Assembly (NCBI RefSeq): GCF_036116635.1
Contig: NZ_CP107995.1
Location: 62,001 to 126,000 of the forward strand
Direction: 5' to 3'
DNA length: 64,000 nucleotides
From: Amycolatopsis sp. NBC_00345
GTDB taxonomy: Bacteria > Actinomycetota > Actinomycetes > Mycobacteriales > Pseudonocardiaceae
Made by a program: the position numbers and the translations under genes. Every line of letters starts with the position of its first letter. Positions within the stretch are counted from its first letter, which is position 1. The notes beneath the pieces are model-generated. The model was not told where the DNA came from, ran no database searches, and saw nothing but the letters and a program-made list of their open reading frames with translations. Shown in pieces: positions 8,678 to 16,323 of this stretch.

Positions 8678-9573
8678 CCGAGCTGTCCGAGATTTCTCCG
8701 GCGACTGAGCGCGCGCTGGCCGAAGCCGGGCTGGAGCTGGCCGACGTCCGCCGTGTCGTCACCACGGCGCTGGGCGAGGACCTGCGTTACGGGCCGGACG
8801 CCACCACGGCGGCCACGGTGCCGGCCGACACGCGGGCGCTGGCCGAGCTGACCCCCCGCGTGCCCGGTGTCGTCGCCGGGATCCCCGTGGTGCTGGCCGT
8901 GTTCGACGCCGTACTGGGCGCGGACTACGAGGTGGTCTCCCGCCGCGAGGACGGCGAACGGCTGGCGGCGGGGGAGCCCGCGCTGGTCGTCCGCGGCCCG
9001 GTGCGCGGGCTGCTCACGGCGGAGCGCACGGCGCTGAACCTGCTGTGCCACCTCTCCGGTGTCGCCACGGCGACTGCCGCGTGGGTGTCCGAAGTGGACG
9101 GAACCGGCGCGGCGATCCGTGACTCCCGTAAGACGATGCCGGGGCTGCGGCTGCTGCAGAAGTACGCGGTCCGCTGCGGCGGCGGGGTCAACCACCGGCT
9201 CGGGCTCGGCGACGCGGTGCTGATCAAGGACAACCACGTCGTCGCGGCCGGCTCCGTCACCGCCGCGCTGGCGGCCGCCCGGGAGCACGCCCCGGAGCTG
9301 GCGTGCGAGGTCGAGGTGGACGACCTGGCGCAGCTGGACGAGGCGCTCGCCGCGCACGCGGACGAGGTGCTGCTGGACAACTTCACGCCGGAGGAGTGCG
9401 CGAAAGCGGTGGAGCGCCGGGATCAGCTGTCGCCGAAGACGCGGCTGGAATCCTCTGGCGGCCTGACCCTCGGCCGTGGTAGGGCCTACGCCGAGTCCGG
9501 TGTGGACTATCTGTCGGTGGGCGGCCTGACCCATTCCTCGCCGGCGTTGGACCTCGGGATGGACCTGCGCTGA
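8674..9573 (+). CDS. nadC: Nicotinate-nucleotide pyrophosphorylase (carboxylating)
   Basis: NadC converts quinolinate and PRPP to nicotinate mononucleotide. Signature blocks are IRDSRKTMPGLR (about residue 150), GGGVNHRLGL and LIKDNHV (about 170-190), all of them intact. At 299 residues the length is normal. ATG overlaps the nadB stop as ATGA. The operon ends here, and the next gene begins the type VII secretion locus. Confidence 0.97.
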   Translation: MTELSEISPATERALAEAGLELADVRRVVTTALGEDLRYGPDATTAATVPADTRALAELTPRVPGVVAGIPVVLAVFDAVLGADYEVVSRREDGERLAAGEPALVVRGPVRGLLTAERTALNLLCHLSGVATATAAWVSEVDGTGAAIRDSRKTMPGLRLLQKYAVRCGGGVNHRLGLGDAVLIKDNHVVAAGSVTAALAAAREHAPELACEVEVDDLAQLDEALAAHADEVLLDNFTPEECAKAVERRDQLSPKTRLESSGGLTLGRGRAYAESGVDYLSVGGLTHSSPALDLGMDLR

Positions 9574-9582
9574 CGCCTGTTC

Positions 9583-9648
9583 CCGCGGCGCCCTCTCCAT
9601 TAGAATCCCGTTGTCGGACATCGGGATTTCGAGGGGAGGGCGCCGCGG
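9583..9648 (+). promoter_or_regulatory. Long stem-loop covering the mycosin ribosome site
   Basis: CCGCGGCGCCCTC (9583-9595) pairs with GAGGGCGCCGCGG as its complement at 9636-9648, around an inner 7-bp dyad AATCCCG/CGGGATT. The right arm includes the GGGGAGGG ribosome site of the mycosin gene. A TAGAAT box at 9601-9606 could start transcription inside the loop. On read-through RNA from nadC the stem could terminate transcription or hide the ribosome site. Confidence 0.45.
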
Positions 9649-10829
9649 TGAGGTTGCCAGCCGTTGTCGCTGTCGCTGTCGGTGGCCTCGTGGCGCTGGG
9701 CGTGCCCGTCGTCACGGCCGGTCCTGCGAATGCCTTGGCGCAGTGCGCGAACCCGTCCGGCACGTACACCGGCGCGGTGCCCTGGGGGCAGCGGCTGGTC
9801 GACCCGCAGCGGCTCTGGCCGCTCTCCCGCGGCGAGGGCCAGCTGGTGGCCGTGATCGGCACCGGCGTCGACGGGCAGAACGCGCAGTTCGCGCCCGGGC
9901 AGGTGCTGAACGGCGCGGGGGCGACGCCGTCGGACTGCGACGGCCGCGGCACGATCGCCGCCGGGATCGTCGGGGCGCAGCCGGACGACGCGACCACGTT
10001 CACCGGCCTCGCACCCGGCGCGAAGATACTTCCCTTGCGCTACACGGAAAGCAACGGCTCGTCGGCCGAGGGCGGCGGTGACCCGGGCGCGCTGGCCGGC
10101 GCGATCGGCACGGCGCTGGACCGCGGCGCGAGTGTGCTGCTGATCGCCGTCCCGGCCGGCTCCGACAGCCCGAGCCTCGACGCGGCGGTGGACCGCGCGC
10201 GGGCCAGCGGCGCGGTGGTCGTCTCCCCGGCGGCCGCGACGCAGCAGGGCGCGCACTCGTACCCCACGGCGTCCTCCGGCGTGCTCGCGGTCGGCTCGAC
10301 GAACCAGGCGGGCCAGCCCGTGCAGACCGAATCCGGTGACTACCTGGGTGTTGCCGCCCCGGGCGCGAACCTGGTGAGCACGTCGGCGGGCGGGGGCGGT
10401 TCCGTCGCGCACCGCTGGCCCGTCACGGATCCCGGCCTGGCGGCGGCGTACGTGGCCGGGGTCGCGGCACTGGTGCGCGCGGCGCACCCGAACCTCACCG
10501 GCGACCAGGTTGTCACCCGGCTGACGCTGACCGCGTCCCGCCCGCAGTCCGGCGCGCACGACTCGCGCCGCGGCTGGGGCGTGGTGGACGCGTACGCAGC
10601 GGTGTCGTCCACGCTGCCCGCCGACGTGCTCGGCCCGGGCGTCCAGGTCCGCCCGGCGCCGGTGCCCGCGGTGGTCCCGGCCGCCGCGCCCGCTCGCCCG
10701 GCCACCGACCTGGCCGCGGGCGTGATCGGGCTGGGCGGGGTGGTGGCCGCCGCCGCGGCGGGCTTCGCGGTCGCCGCGGTCCGGCGGGGGAAGCGCCGCT
10801 CCTGGCGGCCGTCACGCTTCGGTTCCTGA
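9648..10829 (+). CDS. mycP: Mycosin-like subtilase, predicted inactive (pseudo-mycosin)
   Basis: This 393-residue protein has a signal peptide (about 1-30), a subtilase-fold domain and a C-terminal membrane helix (about 354-376) with a basic tail, the mycosin (MycP) layout of ESX systems. Aligned by eye with MycP1, the catalytic Asp of VAVIDTGVD is Gly71 (VAVIGTGVD). The His of DCDxHGT is Arg100 (DCDGRGT). The oxyanion Asn is Ala197. The Ser of GTSFAAAY is Gly263 (DPGLAAAY). Flanking residues are well kept. Established work shows MycP also has a structural role in the ESX membrane complex. I infer that this protein keeps only that role. Confidence 0.85.
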   Translation: MRLPAVVAVAVGGLVALGVPVVTAGPANALAQCANPSGTYTGAVPWGQRLVDPQRLWPLSRGEGQLVAVIGTGVDGQNAQFAPGQVLNGAGATPSDCDGRGTIAAGIVGAQPDDATTFTGLAPGAKILPLRYTESNGSSAEGGGDPGALAGAIGTALDRGASVLLIAVPAGSDSPSLDAAVDRARASGAVVVSPAAATQQGAHSYPTASSGVLAVGSTNQAGQPVQTESGDYLGVAAPGANLVSTSAGGGGSVAHRWPVTDPGLAAAYVAGVAALVRAAHPNLTGDQVVTRLTLTASRPQSGAHDSRRGWGVVDAYAAVSSTLPADVLGPGVQVRPAPVPAVVPAAAPARPATDLAAGVIGLGGVVAAAAAGFAVAAVRRGKRRSWRPSRFGS

Positions 10830-10840
10830 ACCGCGCGGAG

Positions 10841-11437
10841 CTACTGGCCGAGGCCGCGTTTGCCCTGGGCCAGGGCGCGCAGACCGTACAGCGCGAACAG
10901 GGGTTTGACCGGCCACGCCTCCCCGAGCCGGTAGTCGGCGGCGCGTACCAGGCGTTGGGCGAGGTCGGGACGTTGATGGTGCAGGTAGAGGCGAGCCTTC
11001 AGCGCGTGCAGCGGATTCGACACGATCTTGATCTGGTCCGCGTCTTCGATCAGGGGGATCACGTTTTCGACGTTCTGCCAGGTGCTTCGCGATCGTTCCT
11101 CCAGCCGTACCTCGCCGGTGAAGCCGCACTCTGCTCTTGCGTAACGCGCCAGCAGGGCCGCCTCCGAGACCGAGTCCGCGTGGGCTGCGCCGCCGGAGCA
11201 GACCAGTATCGAGCCGGCCAATGCGGGGTCGATGGAACGCAACGCCGCGCGTACCCGCCACCGGTTCAATGTGTTGGCACGGTTGCTGCCCGTGTTCCGG
11301 TACCCGAGCACGACCACCGCCTCGGAACGGGCGGACAGGTGCTCGTGCACCAGCGCACGACTTGCCCGCCAGTGCACGAACTCGCTCCACGCGACCAAGC
11401 CGAAGATCCCGAAAATCACCAGCGGTTTCCGTGCCAT
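10841..11437 (-). CDS. YdcF/ElyC (DUF218) family protein
   Basis: The protein has 198 residues, with an N-terminal membrane helix (about 4-20) and a DUF218 domain: VVVLGYRN near 43, ILVCSGGA near 78, LEERSRSTWQN near 118 and IKIVSNPLHALKA near 137. Family members are envelope-associated proteins of poorly defined function. It is convergent with the mycosin gene (11 bp gap) and shows no clear tie to the secretion locus. Confidence 0.8.
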   Translation of the reverse strand: MARKPLVIFGIFGLVAWSEFVHWRASRALVHEHLSARSEAVVVLGYRNTGSNRANTLNRWRVRAALRSIDPALAGSILVCSGGAAHADSVSEAALLARYARAECGFTGEVRLEERSRSTWQNVENVIPLIEDADQIKIVSNPLHALKARLYLHHQRPDLAQRLVRAADYRLGEAWPVKPLFALYGLRALAQGKRGLGQ

Positions 11438-11514
11438 GGACTCGATCTTCTCGCATGCGCAAGATGGTCAGGTGACAGCTGGCGGGTCAGGCACCGTTAC
11501 CGGAAGGCGGAGAC

Positions 11515-11877
11515 ATGGCACAGCGGGGACGAGTACTGGTGATCGGTCTTGACCCGGCCCGGTTGGAGGAGTGGGATCCCGCGCCGGTCCAGGCGGCGAT
11601 CGTCCGTGGTGACGCCCGGTTCGAGGCGTACGGCATCGAGGCCGACACCTGCCTGGTGGTCGTCGACGAGGATCCTGAAGGGACGATCGAGGCGGCGCTG
11701 GACGGCGGGGACTACGCCTGTGTGGTGGTCGGCGGCGGGATCCGGGGCTACGAGCCGTTGCTCGAGCTGTTCGAGAAGGTGGTCAACCTGATCCGGGTGC
11801 ACGCGCCGGACGCGGCCATCGCCTTCAACAGCAGCCCCGAAGACAGCGCCGACGCCGCGTTGCGCTGGCTGCGGTAG
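11515..11877 (+). CDS. Conserved hypothetical protein, 120 aa
   Basis: This is a soluble alpha/beta protein with no signal peptide or membrane helix. It has an N-terminal strand RVLVIGLDPARL, a second strand CLVVVDEDPEG and a glycine turn VVVGGGIRG near residue 72, a pattern of a flavodoxin/receiver-like fold. ATG at 11515 follows GGAAGGCGGAG. I do not recognise a named family. It stands alone between DUF218 and the convergent secretion operon. Confidence 0.65.
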   Translation: MAQRGRVLVIGLDPARLEEWDPAPVQAAIVRGDARFEAYGIEADTCLVVVDEDPEGTIEAALDGGDYACVVVGGGIRGYEPLLELFEKVVNLIRVHAPDAAIAFNSSPEDSADAALRWLR

Positions 11878-11881
11878 CGCG

Positions 11882-12253
11882 TCAGCCCACCACAACGCAG
11901 CGGGTGGATCCGACGATCGCGACGCCCGTGCCGGTGCGTGCGACGTGCACGGTGAAGTCCGCGCCGTCGCGGCTGAACCGCGCGATCAGCTCCATCGCGG
12001 TGCTGCGGTCGTGCGCCTGCCAGCCCGCGGACTCCAGCATCGGCAGCACGGCCTCGGCCAGCCGCCGTTCGCCGGAGGTGCACTGTTCGAGGCGGACGCC
12101 GTACTGCCAGCAGACGAGGTGGCCGGGCTCGGCCGGGTCGCAGTCCAGCTCGCCTTCGACGGTGCGGACGGCGCCTTCGCCGAACAGTCCGGCGACGCTG
12201 TTGATCACCGCCGTCAGGTCGACGGCCAGGTCGTCCAGTCCCCGGGTGATCAC
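11882..12253 (-). CDS. Hypothetical protein at the end of the PPE/hydrolase operon
   Basis: This 123-residue protein starts with GTG in a 4-nt GTGA overlap with the hydrolase stop, so it is coupled to it. It has no signal peptide and no membrane helix. It has two cysteines near residues 38 and 48 in a C-x9-C pattern (DCDPAEPGHLVC) and an alpha-beta layout. Its coupling to an exported hydrolase suggests a chaperone or immunity-like partner, but nothing in the sequence proves that. It is the last gene of the minus-strand ESX substrate operon. Confidence 0.65.
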   Translation of the reverse strand: MITRGLDDLAVDLTAVINSVAGLFGEGAVRTVEGELDCDPAEPGHLVCWQYGVRLEQCTSGERRLAEAVLPMLESAGWQAHDRSTAMELIARFSRDGADFTVHVARTGTGVAIVGSTRCVVVG

Positions 12254-13593
12254 GGCATGACCCCCATCGAATCCTGCGGCGTGACAACGGGCGCGGGCGT
12301 GAGCTGGCCACCGGTGAGCACCCCGTAGATGTTCTCCCACGAGTCCGAACCCGGCTTGAGCACACCGCTGTGCGCCGAAAGGCCCCACTGCGTGTCGCCC
12401 GCCGCGTCGTGCCCGGTGGCGAGGTCCGTGACGCCGGGGAAGGTGTCCGGGTCGGCGCCGTGGCCGATGCCCGTCCACTCCGCGCCCCACGCGTTGCCCT
12501 GCGCGATCACGATCGGGTCGAGCGGCGCGGTCATCGAGAAGCGCTGCACGCCGGCCTGGCTCGCCGGCAGGTCGGCCGGGCTCCACACGCCGTGGCCCAT
12601 GCCCGCCGACTCCACGTGCAGCACCCGGTCGACGGCGAGGCCCTGCTGGTCGGCGAGCCCGACGGTCGCGCCGCCGTAGCTGTGGCCGATCGCGGTGATG
12701 GTCGCGTCGCCGCCGGTCTGGGCGTTGACCTGGCCGCGCAGCTCGTCGCCGAACGTCTTGAGGTCGGGCGCCATCGTCTGCGCGTAACTCGCGTCGGGGC
12801 CTTGGGTGACGGCGTTCTGCGGGAAGACGCCGTCGGCCCAGACGACCATCGCAGTCCGGCTGGACGGGTCGGCGGCGACGAGGCTCTTGCCGAGGTCGGC
12901 GTAACTCTGGAAGTTGTCCATCCGCGTGTTCACGCCGGGCACGAAGAGGCCGACGTTGCGGGTGCCCGGCTCGATGTTCCCGACCAGCTCGGCGATCCGC
13001 CCGTTCCCGGCCGGGTCGAACCGCAGGATCTGCCGGTTGTTGGCCAGGATGTCCTGGTACAGCGCGATCTTGCGCTGCGAGGCGGAGATGGCGTCGGCGT
13101 CCCCGCCGCTCGCCTGGAGCTGCTTGAGCCGGTCCTGCTCGGCGGTGAGGGCGTCGGACACCTTGGTGCGGTTGGTGGCGATCGCGTTCGCCCACGCGCC
13201 GCTCGTCGCGGCCCCGGCGGGGGTGCCCGCCTTCGGCAGCGGATCCTCCGGCAGCAGCGCGCGGTACATCGCGGCCACCTGCTCGTCGGCCCGGCGGTAG
13301 CCCGCCGCGGCCGACGTCAGTCCATTCTGGAGTGTCTGGGCGCGCTTGACCTGTTCGCCGAGCTTCTCGCCCAGCTCGGTCATCGTCTTCGTGAACGTCG
13401 CCGCCGCGGCGGCCGAGGTGGATACCCGGCCGAACGCGGTGGCGGTCACCTTCTCGCCCGCCACGGCTTTCTGCGCCGTGGCGAGCGTGCCCGCCCGGCC
13501 GCCGAGTTCGGCCGCCGCCGCGTCGAGTTTCGCCGGGGCGACCCGGTAACCCCCGGCCGTGCCAACAGAAGTCACCGAGCCGCCGTCGGCCAT
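12250..13593 (-). CDS. ESX-associated alpha/beta hydrolase (DUF1023 type)
   Basis: This 447-residue protein has an N-terminal helical hairpin of about 140 residues resembling type VII substrates, with a YRRAD (YxxxD) export signal near residue 98. An alpha/beta hydrolase domain follows with nucleophile elbow GHSYGG at about residues 301-306. This matches DUF1023 hydrolases, whose natural substrates are mostly unknown. It overlaps the PPE-domain stop by 1 nt (TGATG). Export by the local ESX system is inferred from the signal and the operon. Confidence 0.8.
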   Translation of the reverse strand: MADGGSVTSVGTAGGYRVAPAKLDAAAAELGGRAGTLATAQKAVAGEKVTATAFGRVSTSAAAAATFTKTMTELGEKLGEQVKRAQTLQNGLTSAAAGYRRADEQVAAMYRALLPEDPLPKAGTPAGAATSGAWANAIATNRTKVSDALTAEQDRLKQLQASGGDADAISASQRKIALYQDILANNRQILRFDPAGNGRIAELVGNIEPGTRNVGLFVPGVNTRMDNFQSYADLGKSLVAADPSSRTAMVVWADGVFPQNAVTQGPDASYAQTMAPDLKTFGDELRGQVNAQTGGDATITAIGHSYGGATVGLADQQGLAVDRVLHVESAGMGHGVWSPADLPASQAGVQRFSMTAPLDPIVIAQGNAWGAEWTGIGHGADPDTFPGVTDLATGHDAAGDTQWGLSAHSGVLKPGSDSWENIYGVLTGGQLTPAPVVTPQDSMGVMP

Positions 13594-14897
13594 CAGTACG
13601 CTTCCGGTTCTTCGCCGATCACGGACGGGGCCACCGGCGCCTGCTGGCCCCAGACGTTCTCCGTCTCCACCAGCCACGCCGGGATCCGGCGGCCGGAGCC
13701 GAGGTCGCCGCCCGCGCCCATGCCGCCCATCGGCATCATGGGCATCATCGGCATCGCGCTCTTGGCCGCCGCGCCCGCGGCACCGGCCGCGCCGCCCGCG
13801 AGTCCACTGAGGACGTTCGACGCGCCGCCGTCGCCGGCCAGCCCGGAGTGCGCGGCCGGGACGTCGCCGGGGCCGGTGAGGCCGCCGCCGGTGGGGACTC
13901 CGCCGCCACCGAGCGAAGGAGCGTCGCCCCCGCCGATCGGGACGCCGCCGCCGGCGCCGCCCTCGGTGCCCGCGCCGCCGCCGAGCTTCGTACCGGGCGG
14001 CTCTTCCTTCTTGTCGTCCGGGTTCTTGCCGTTCGCCCAGCCCGGGACCTTCGGCATGATCGAGCCGAACCGGCCGAACGCGGCGGCCGAGGCCGCGGCG
14101 AGGCCGGCGGTGAACATGTCGCCGAACAGCGGGCTGCCCGCGGCGGCCGGGGCACCGGTGCCGGGCGTGACCGGCGGTGTGGTGCCGTCGACCGGCAGCG
14201 GGTGCGTGTCGACGGGAGTGCCGACGACCGTGCCCGGGCCGGTCAGGGTGTTGCCGGCGACGCCGCCGCCCGAAGCCCCGCCCCCCGCGGCGGGCGGCTG
14301 CGGCGGGGTGGCCGCGTTCGGCGACACCGGGATCGAGTCCTCGGCGACGGTGTAGTTCGTGGCCAGCTGGCTCATCACGACGATCGCCTTGGCGTGCGCG
14401 GAGCCCGCGGCGTTCGCGGCCTGCTGCTGCGTCTCGACGTTCGTGATGGCCTGCTGCCGCTGCTGGGCCGCGGCGATCATGGTGGCCTGCGACGAGTCCG
14501 GCGGCAGCAGCGGCGGGTTCACGGCGAGCGCGACGTCGGTGGGGGAGACGTCCGGCACCGAGACCGGCGGCGGCATCTCCGTCTTGGCCTTGACGAGCGC
14601 TTCCGAGGCGTCTTCGAGCATGTGCTGCATGCCCTGCGCGGTCTGCGCGACCTTCCGGATCCCGCCGACCAGGTCGGTGATCATCGTCTGGTACTTCTCG
14701 GCCGCGCCGCCGGTCCACGAGCCGGAGAAGTCCGACAGCTCCTTGGACAGGTTCTCGGCCTGCTCGTGCAGCCCGATCGCGGTGGAGTTCCACTGGTCGG
14801 CGGCGGCCTGGGCGCTGCTCGGGTCGCCGGCCTGGAGCATCGCGTACAGCTGCTGGTGCGTGTACGCGGCGAAGTTGGTGTGCGCGGTGTCCGTCAT
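13593..14897 (-). CDS. PPE-domain type VII secretion substrate
   Basis: The protein has 434 residues. The N-terminal 160 residues are helical, with the WxG turn FSGSWTGGAAEKY near 60 and a YTVAE (YxxxE) motif near 180, typical of PPE-like ESX substrates outside mycobacteria. The rest is Pro/Gly/Ala-rich and low complexity, ending in a compact C-terminal tail. ATG at 14897 overlaps the upstream gene by ATGA. Together with the 132-residue neighbour it may form a PE/PPE-like pair. Confidence 0.8.
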   Translation of the reverse strand: MTDTAHTNFAAYTHQQLYAMLQAGDPSSAQAAADQWNSTAIGLHEQAENLSKELSDFSGSWTGGAAEKYQTMITDLVGGIRKVAQTAQGMQHMLEDASEALVKAKTEMPPPVSVPDVSPTDVALAVNPPLLPPDSSQATMIAAAQQRQQAITNVETQQQAANAAGSAHAKAIVVMSQLATNYTVAEDSIPVSPNAATPPQPPAAGGGASGGGVAGNTLTGPGTVVGTPVDTHPLPVDGTTPPVTPGTGAPAAAGSPLFGDMFTAGLAAASAAAFGRFGSIMPKVPGWANGKNPDDKKEEPPGTKLGGGAGTEGGAGGGVPIGGGDAPSLGGGGVPTGGGLTGPGDVPAAHSGLAGDGGASNVLSGLAGGAAGAAGAAAKSAMPMMPMMPMGGMGAGGDLGSGRRIPAWLVETENVWGQQAPVAPSVIGEEPEAY

Positions 14898-15292
14898 CCC
14901 TCGGTCCCCCCGGAATTCGCGTTGCCGCCACCGCCGAGGCCCAGCAGCGAGAGCAGCGGATCCAGCAGCCCGGTCTCCTGACCCGACTGGTCCAGGTCGC
15001 CGGCCACGTTCTGGTCGGCCTGCTCGTAGCCGTCGGCCACGGTGGTGGTCACGTCCTGCGCGAACGTGATCGCGCTGCGGACCTGGTCCAGAAGTCCCTG
15101 CATCTCGGCGACGGCCGCGTGGTGCGCCTCGACGAGCGAGGCGGCCTCGCCGAACTCCCCGAACAGCAGCGGGTGGTCGCCGAGGGTGAGCAGGAAGTCG
15201 TTCGGCTTGGACATCGCGTGGATCTGGGTCTCCAGCTCCTGCACGAAGTCCTTCAGTGATTGCAGATGCACGTAGTACGACTGGTCGGGCAT
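14894..15292 (-). CDS. Small helical ESX substrate with YxxxD signal
   Basis: This 132-residue, mostly helical protein has a YEQAD motif near residue 90 that fits the type VII YxxxD/E signal. The C-terminal tail is Leu/Gly rich. It has no WxG in the usual place. Its position directly before the PPE-domain gene, with an ATGA overlap, makes it the probable partner of that protein (PE- or EspC-like). It is separated from the WXG100 pair upstream by a strong hairpin. Confidence 0.7.
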   Translation of the reverse strand: MPDQSYYVHLQSLKDFVQELETQIHAMSKPNDFLLTLGDHPLLFGEFGEAASLVEAHHAAVAEMQGLLDQVRSAITFAQDVTTTVADGYEQADQNVAGDLDQSGQETGLLDPLLSLLGLGGGGNANSGGTEG

Positions 15293-15344
15293 CGTTCTCC
15301 AGACCCTCTCGTGGGGTGCGGGCGGTGGTACGGACCGGAAAAGC

Positions 15345-15388
15345 CGGCCGTCCGGTGCGAGCGGGGGGTTTCTCGCACCGGACGGCCG
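15345..15388 (-). terminator. Hairpin between the WXG100 pair and the PPE genes
   Basis: A perfect 17-bp stem (15345-15361 with 15372-15388) and 10-nt loop lie in the 111-nt gap downstream of the WXG100 genes. No long U-run follows on the minus strand. It may terminate most transcripts after the WXG100 pair and let a fraction through to the PPE/hydrolase genes. Confidence 0.65.
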
Positions 15389-15403
15389 ACGTGGGGAGCG
15401 CCC

Positions 15404-15706
15404 TCAGCCCGCGAACAGGCCCTGGTTGCGATTCTCCAGCTGGGACTGGAGGTCGTGGGCGTCGCCCACCTTCCCGCCGAACTGCGCGATGATCGCGACG
15501 ATGTCGGCAGTGGCCTGCCGCAGCCGGGTCTCCGACTGGCGGGCGGCCTCACCGGCGGAGCTGCCGGAGGCGTACCAGGTCGAGGTGATCGGCTGCAGGT
15601 TCTGGTGCAGCTGCTCGAGCTGGGAGGTCAGTGCCTTGGCCTTGGCGGCCAGTGACGCCGAGCTGTACTGCAGCGCGGCGAAGTTGATTTCGACGACGTC
15701 AGCCAT
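15404..15706 (-). CDS. WXG100 family protein (EsxA-like)
   Basis: This 100-residue two-helix protein has the turn TWYASGSSAGEAAR near residue 45, so the canonical W-x-G reads W-Y-A. The start at MADVVEIN is preceded by GAGAGGA. An upstream in-frame start would only add 15 unlike residues. It follows the other WXG100 gene with a 19-nt gap. WXG100 pairs form helical heterodimers and are the core exported substrates of ESX systems. Confidence 0.85.
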   Translation of the reverse strand: MADVVEINFAALQYSSASLAAKAKALTSQLEQLHQNLQPITSTWYASGSSAGEAARQSETRLRQATADIVAIIAQFGGKVGDAHDLQSQLENRNQGLFAG

Positions 15707-15725
15707 CTTCTCGTGTCCTCTCGGC

Positions 15726-16067
15726 TCAAAGGTTGAGTCGAGGGATGACATTGCCCTCGACGCTGTGGCTGACGCTCTGGAAGCTCTGGTGCACGTCCGA
15801 GTCGCCGCTGTTGTAGTTCGTGTGGCTCGTGTGGACCAGCTGGGACATGGTGTCCAGCTCGCGGACCGCGGAGGTCATCTTCTCCTGGAGCCGGCGCTGC
15901 AGGTCCCAGAACGCGACGGCCTGGTCACCCTTGTAGTTGCGCAGCGTTTCGGACAGCTCCGACTCCAAGCTGGCCATGGTGGTCTTGGCGTTGGACGCCG
16001 TCTCCTCGAAGCCCTGGACGGCGCGCGTCATAGCAGCTGAATCTGCCTGGAATCCCGGACTGGACAT
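15726..16067 (-). CDS. WXG100 family protein (EsxB-like) with YxxxD signal
   Basis: This 113-residue helical-hairpin protein has YKG in place of the WxG turn (RNYKGDQAVAFW near residue 44) and a C-terminal YNSGD motif near residue 85 that fits the YxxxD export signal carried by EsxB-type partners. ATG at 16067 follows GGAAGGAGG, a strong ribosome site. The frame is open upstream but not convincing. It is the first gene of the minus-strand ESX substrate operon, behind a recognisable promoter. Confidence 0.85.
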   Translation of the reverse strand: MSSPGFQADSAAMTRAVQGFEETASNAKTTMASLESELSETLRNYKGDQAVAFWDLQRRLQEKMTSAVRELDTMSQLVHTSHTNYNSGDSDVHQSFQSVSHSVEGNVIPRLNL

Positions 16068-16107
16068 CGGCGGGCCACCTCCTTCCCTCTCGCGGAAAAA
16101 TCCCGGT

Positions 16108-16174
16108 GCGCGGGCAGGCTCACCCTGCCCGCGCGTTGTGAATGTCACGCTAGAAAAGGCGGGGTCGCGGTCAA
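16108..16174 (-). promoter_or_regulatory. Promoter and leader hairpin of the WXG100 operon
   Basis: On the minus strand TTGACC (16174-16169), a 16-nt spacer and TAGCGT (16152-16147) form a plausible sigma-70-type promoter. The predicted leader of about 70 nt contains a perfect 11-bp stem (16108-16118 with 16124-16134), about 40 nt before the first start codon. The stem could stabilise the message or control translation. Confidence 0.55.
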
Positions 16175-16323
16175 ACGGCACAACTGCCGGTCGTGATGAC
16201 GGCACTATTACCCACAGGGGCCGGAGTAGGGCTGGCCCCACCTCGCGAGCGGGGTTGTCCTCACCTCGCTGCCGGGGGTCTTCTCCAGTGCCCCGCGGCG
16301 CGTTCGGCGAGACGCTCGAACCC

